A DNA stretch of 5,330 nt from Endomicrobium sp. (GTDB lineage: Bacteria > Elusimicrobiota > Endomicrobiia > Endomicrobiales > Endomicrobiaceae): NCBI GenBank assembly GCA_031260765.1, contig JAISKX010000013.1, forward strand, positions 1 through 5,330, read 5' to 3'. The position numbers and the translations under genes are program-made. The notes beneath the pieces are model-generated. The model saw only the letters and a program-made list of their open reading frames with translations. It ran no database searches and was not told the origin of the DNA. Each line of letters opens with the position of its first letter. The stretch's first letter is position 1. Of this stretch, positions 5,162-5,330 are shown piece after piece.

Positions 5162-5330
5162 GGAAGAGGTGCGGCGAAGCCACGATACACACGGCTGGCA
5201 TGACAGTTAAGCGCGACGGGATGGTCGCTTTGCCTTTTGGCGTCTTTTGACACAATTTGCCTGCTGATGTAGCGCTGCTACACGGCGCAGGCAAATTCTG
5301 CCAAAATACGCTCAAAATGCTTCGCGGAAG
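5162..5330. other. G+C-richer, hairpin-rich segment upstream of the rplM promoter, no gene supported
   Basis: This stretch is visibly richer in G and C than the rest of the window. It holds small stems in a row: GTG-C-GGC/GCCAC near 5169-5183, GCGAC/GTCGC (5213-5217, 5224-5228), GCC/GGC with a TTTT loop (5232-5241), GTC/GAC with a TTTT loop (5242-5251), and the large inverted repeat described separately. No known RNA family was recognised, and no coding frame with database-like landmarks. It may be a structured RNA, a repeat element, or the remains of a gene. Confidence 0.45.
5254..5297. repeat. Long imperfect inverted repeat
   Basis: Outer arms AATTTGCCTGC (5254-5264) and GCAGGCAAATT (5287-5297), 11 bp perfect. 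Inner arms TGTAGC (5268-5273) and GCTACA (5277-5282), 6 bp, with a GCT loop. The two stems are separated by a 3 x 4 internal loop. No T-run directly follows either side, so it is not a plain terminator. It could be a folded RNA, a protein-binding palindrome or part of a repeat family. Confidence 0.7.

Noticed and set aside
5031..5315. 94-codon minus-strand frame just upstream of rplM, starting with TTG
   Set aside because: It has no ribosome binding site that I can see, contains the rplM promoter and leader within itself, has no recognisable domain, and lies in a region where both strands are open. It is more likely non-coding.

Overview
The window is AT-rich bacterial DNA with strong AGGAGG-type ribosome binding sites, sigma70-type promoters, short gene gaps and hairpin terminators. 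The style (A+T-biased codons, rplM-rpsI pair, D-amino-acid catabolism genes, encoded CCA on the tRNA) best fits an anaerobic Firmicute, probably a clostridial lineage. That placement is an inference; nothing here fixes a genus.

Left part (1-3874): a divergent catabolic locus. On the minus strand is the N-terminal part of a D-aminoacylase-type amidohydrolase whose 3' end lies outside the window. Facing away from it is a plus-strand operon: a SelA-like PLP-dependent enzyme (790-1959), a RidA-family enamine/imine deaminase (1922-2314, overlapping the previous gene by 38 bases) and a sodium:solute symporter (2372-3874). The two units share a 101-base intergenic region with a convincing promoter in each direction. 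A coherent reading, which is inference, is that the symporter imports an N-acyl-D-amino acid or similar compound, the amidohydrolase removes the acyl group, the PLP enzyme eliminates or deaminates the amino acid, and RidA hydrolyses the reactive enamine/imine to a keto acid and ammonia. The true substrate is unknown. The plus-strand promoter sits so close to the first gene that its mRNA appears to be leaderless.

Middle (3875-4106): a 13-bp hairpin without a U-tract, then a strong bidirectional intrinsic terminator separating the plus-strand operon from a minus-strand initiator tRNA (fMet). The tRNA has the C1xA72 mismatch of initiators but carries A29:U41 in place of the first of the three usual G:C pairs in the anticodon stem.

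Right part (4107-5330): the ribosomal protein operon rplM-rpsI on the minus strand, with TAATG stop/start coupling, a terminator-like hairpin after rpsI, and a strong promoter upstream of rplM with a 7-bp dyad over its spacer and -10. Upstream of that promoter is a more G+C-rich, hairpin-rich stretch (about 5162-5330) with no gene that I can defend. It is the least explained part of the window.
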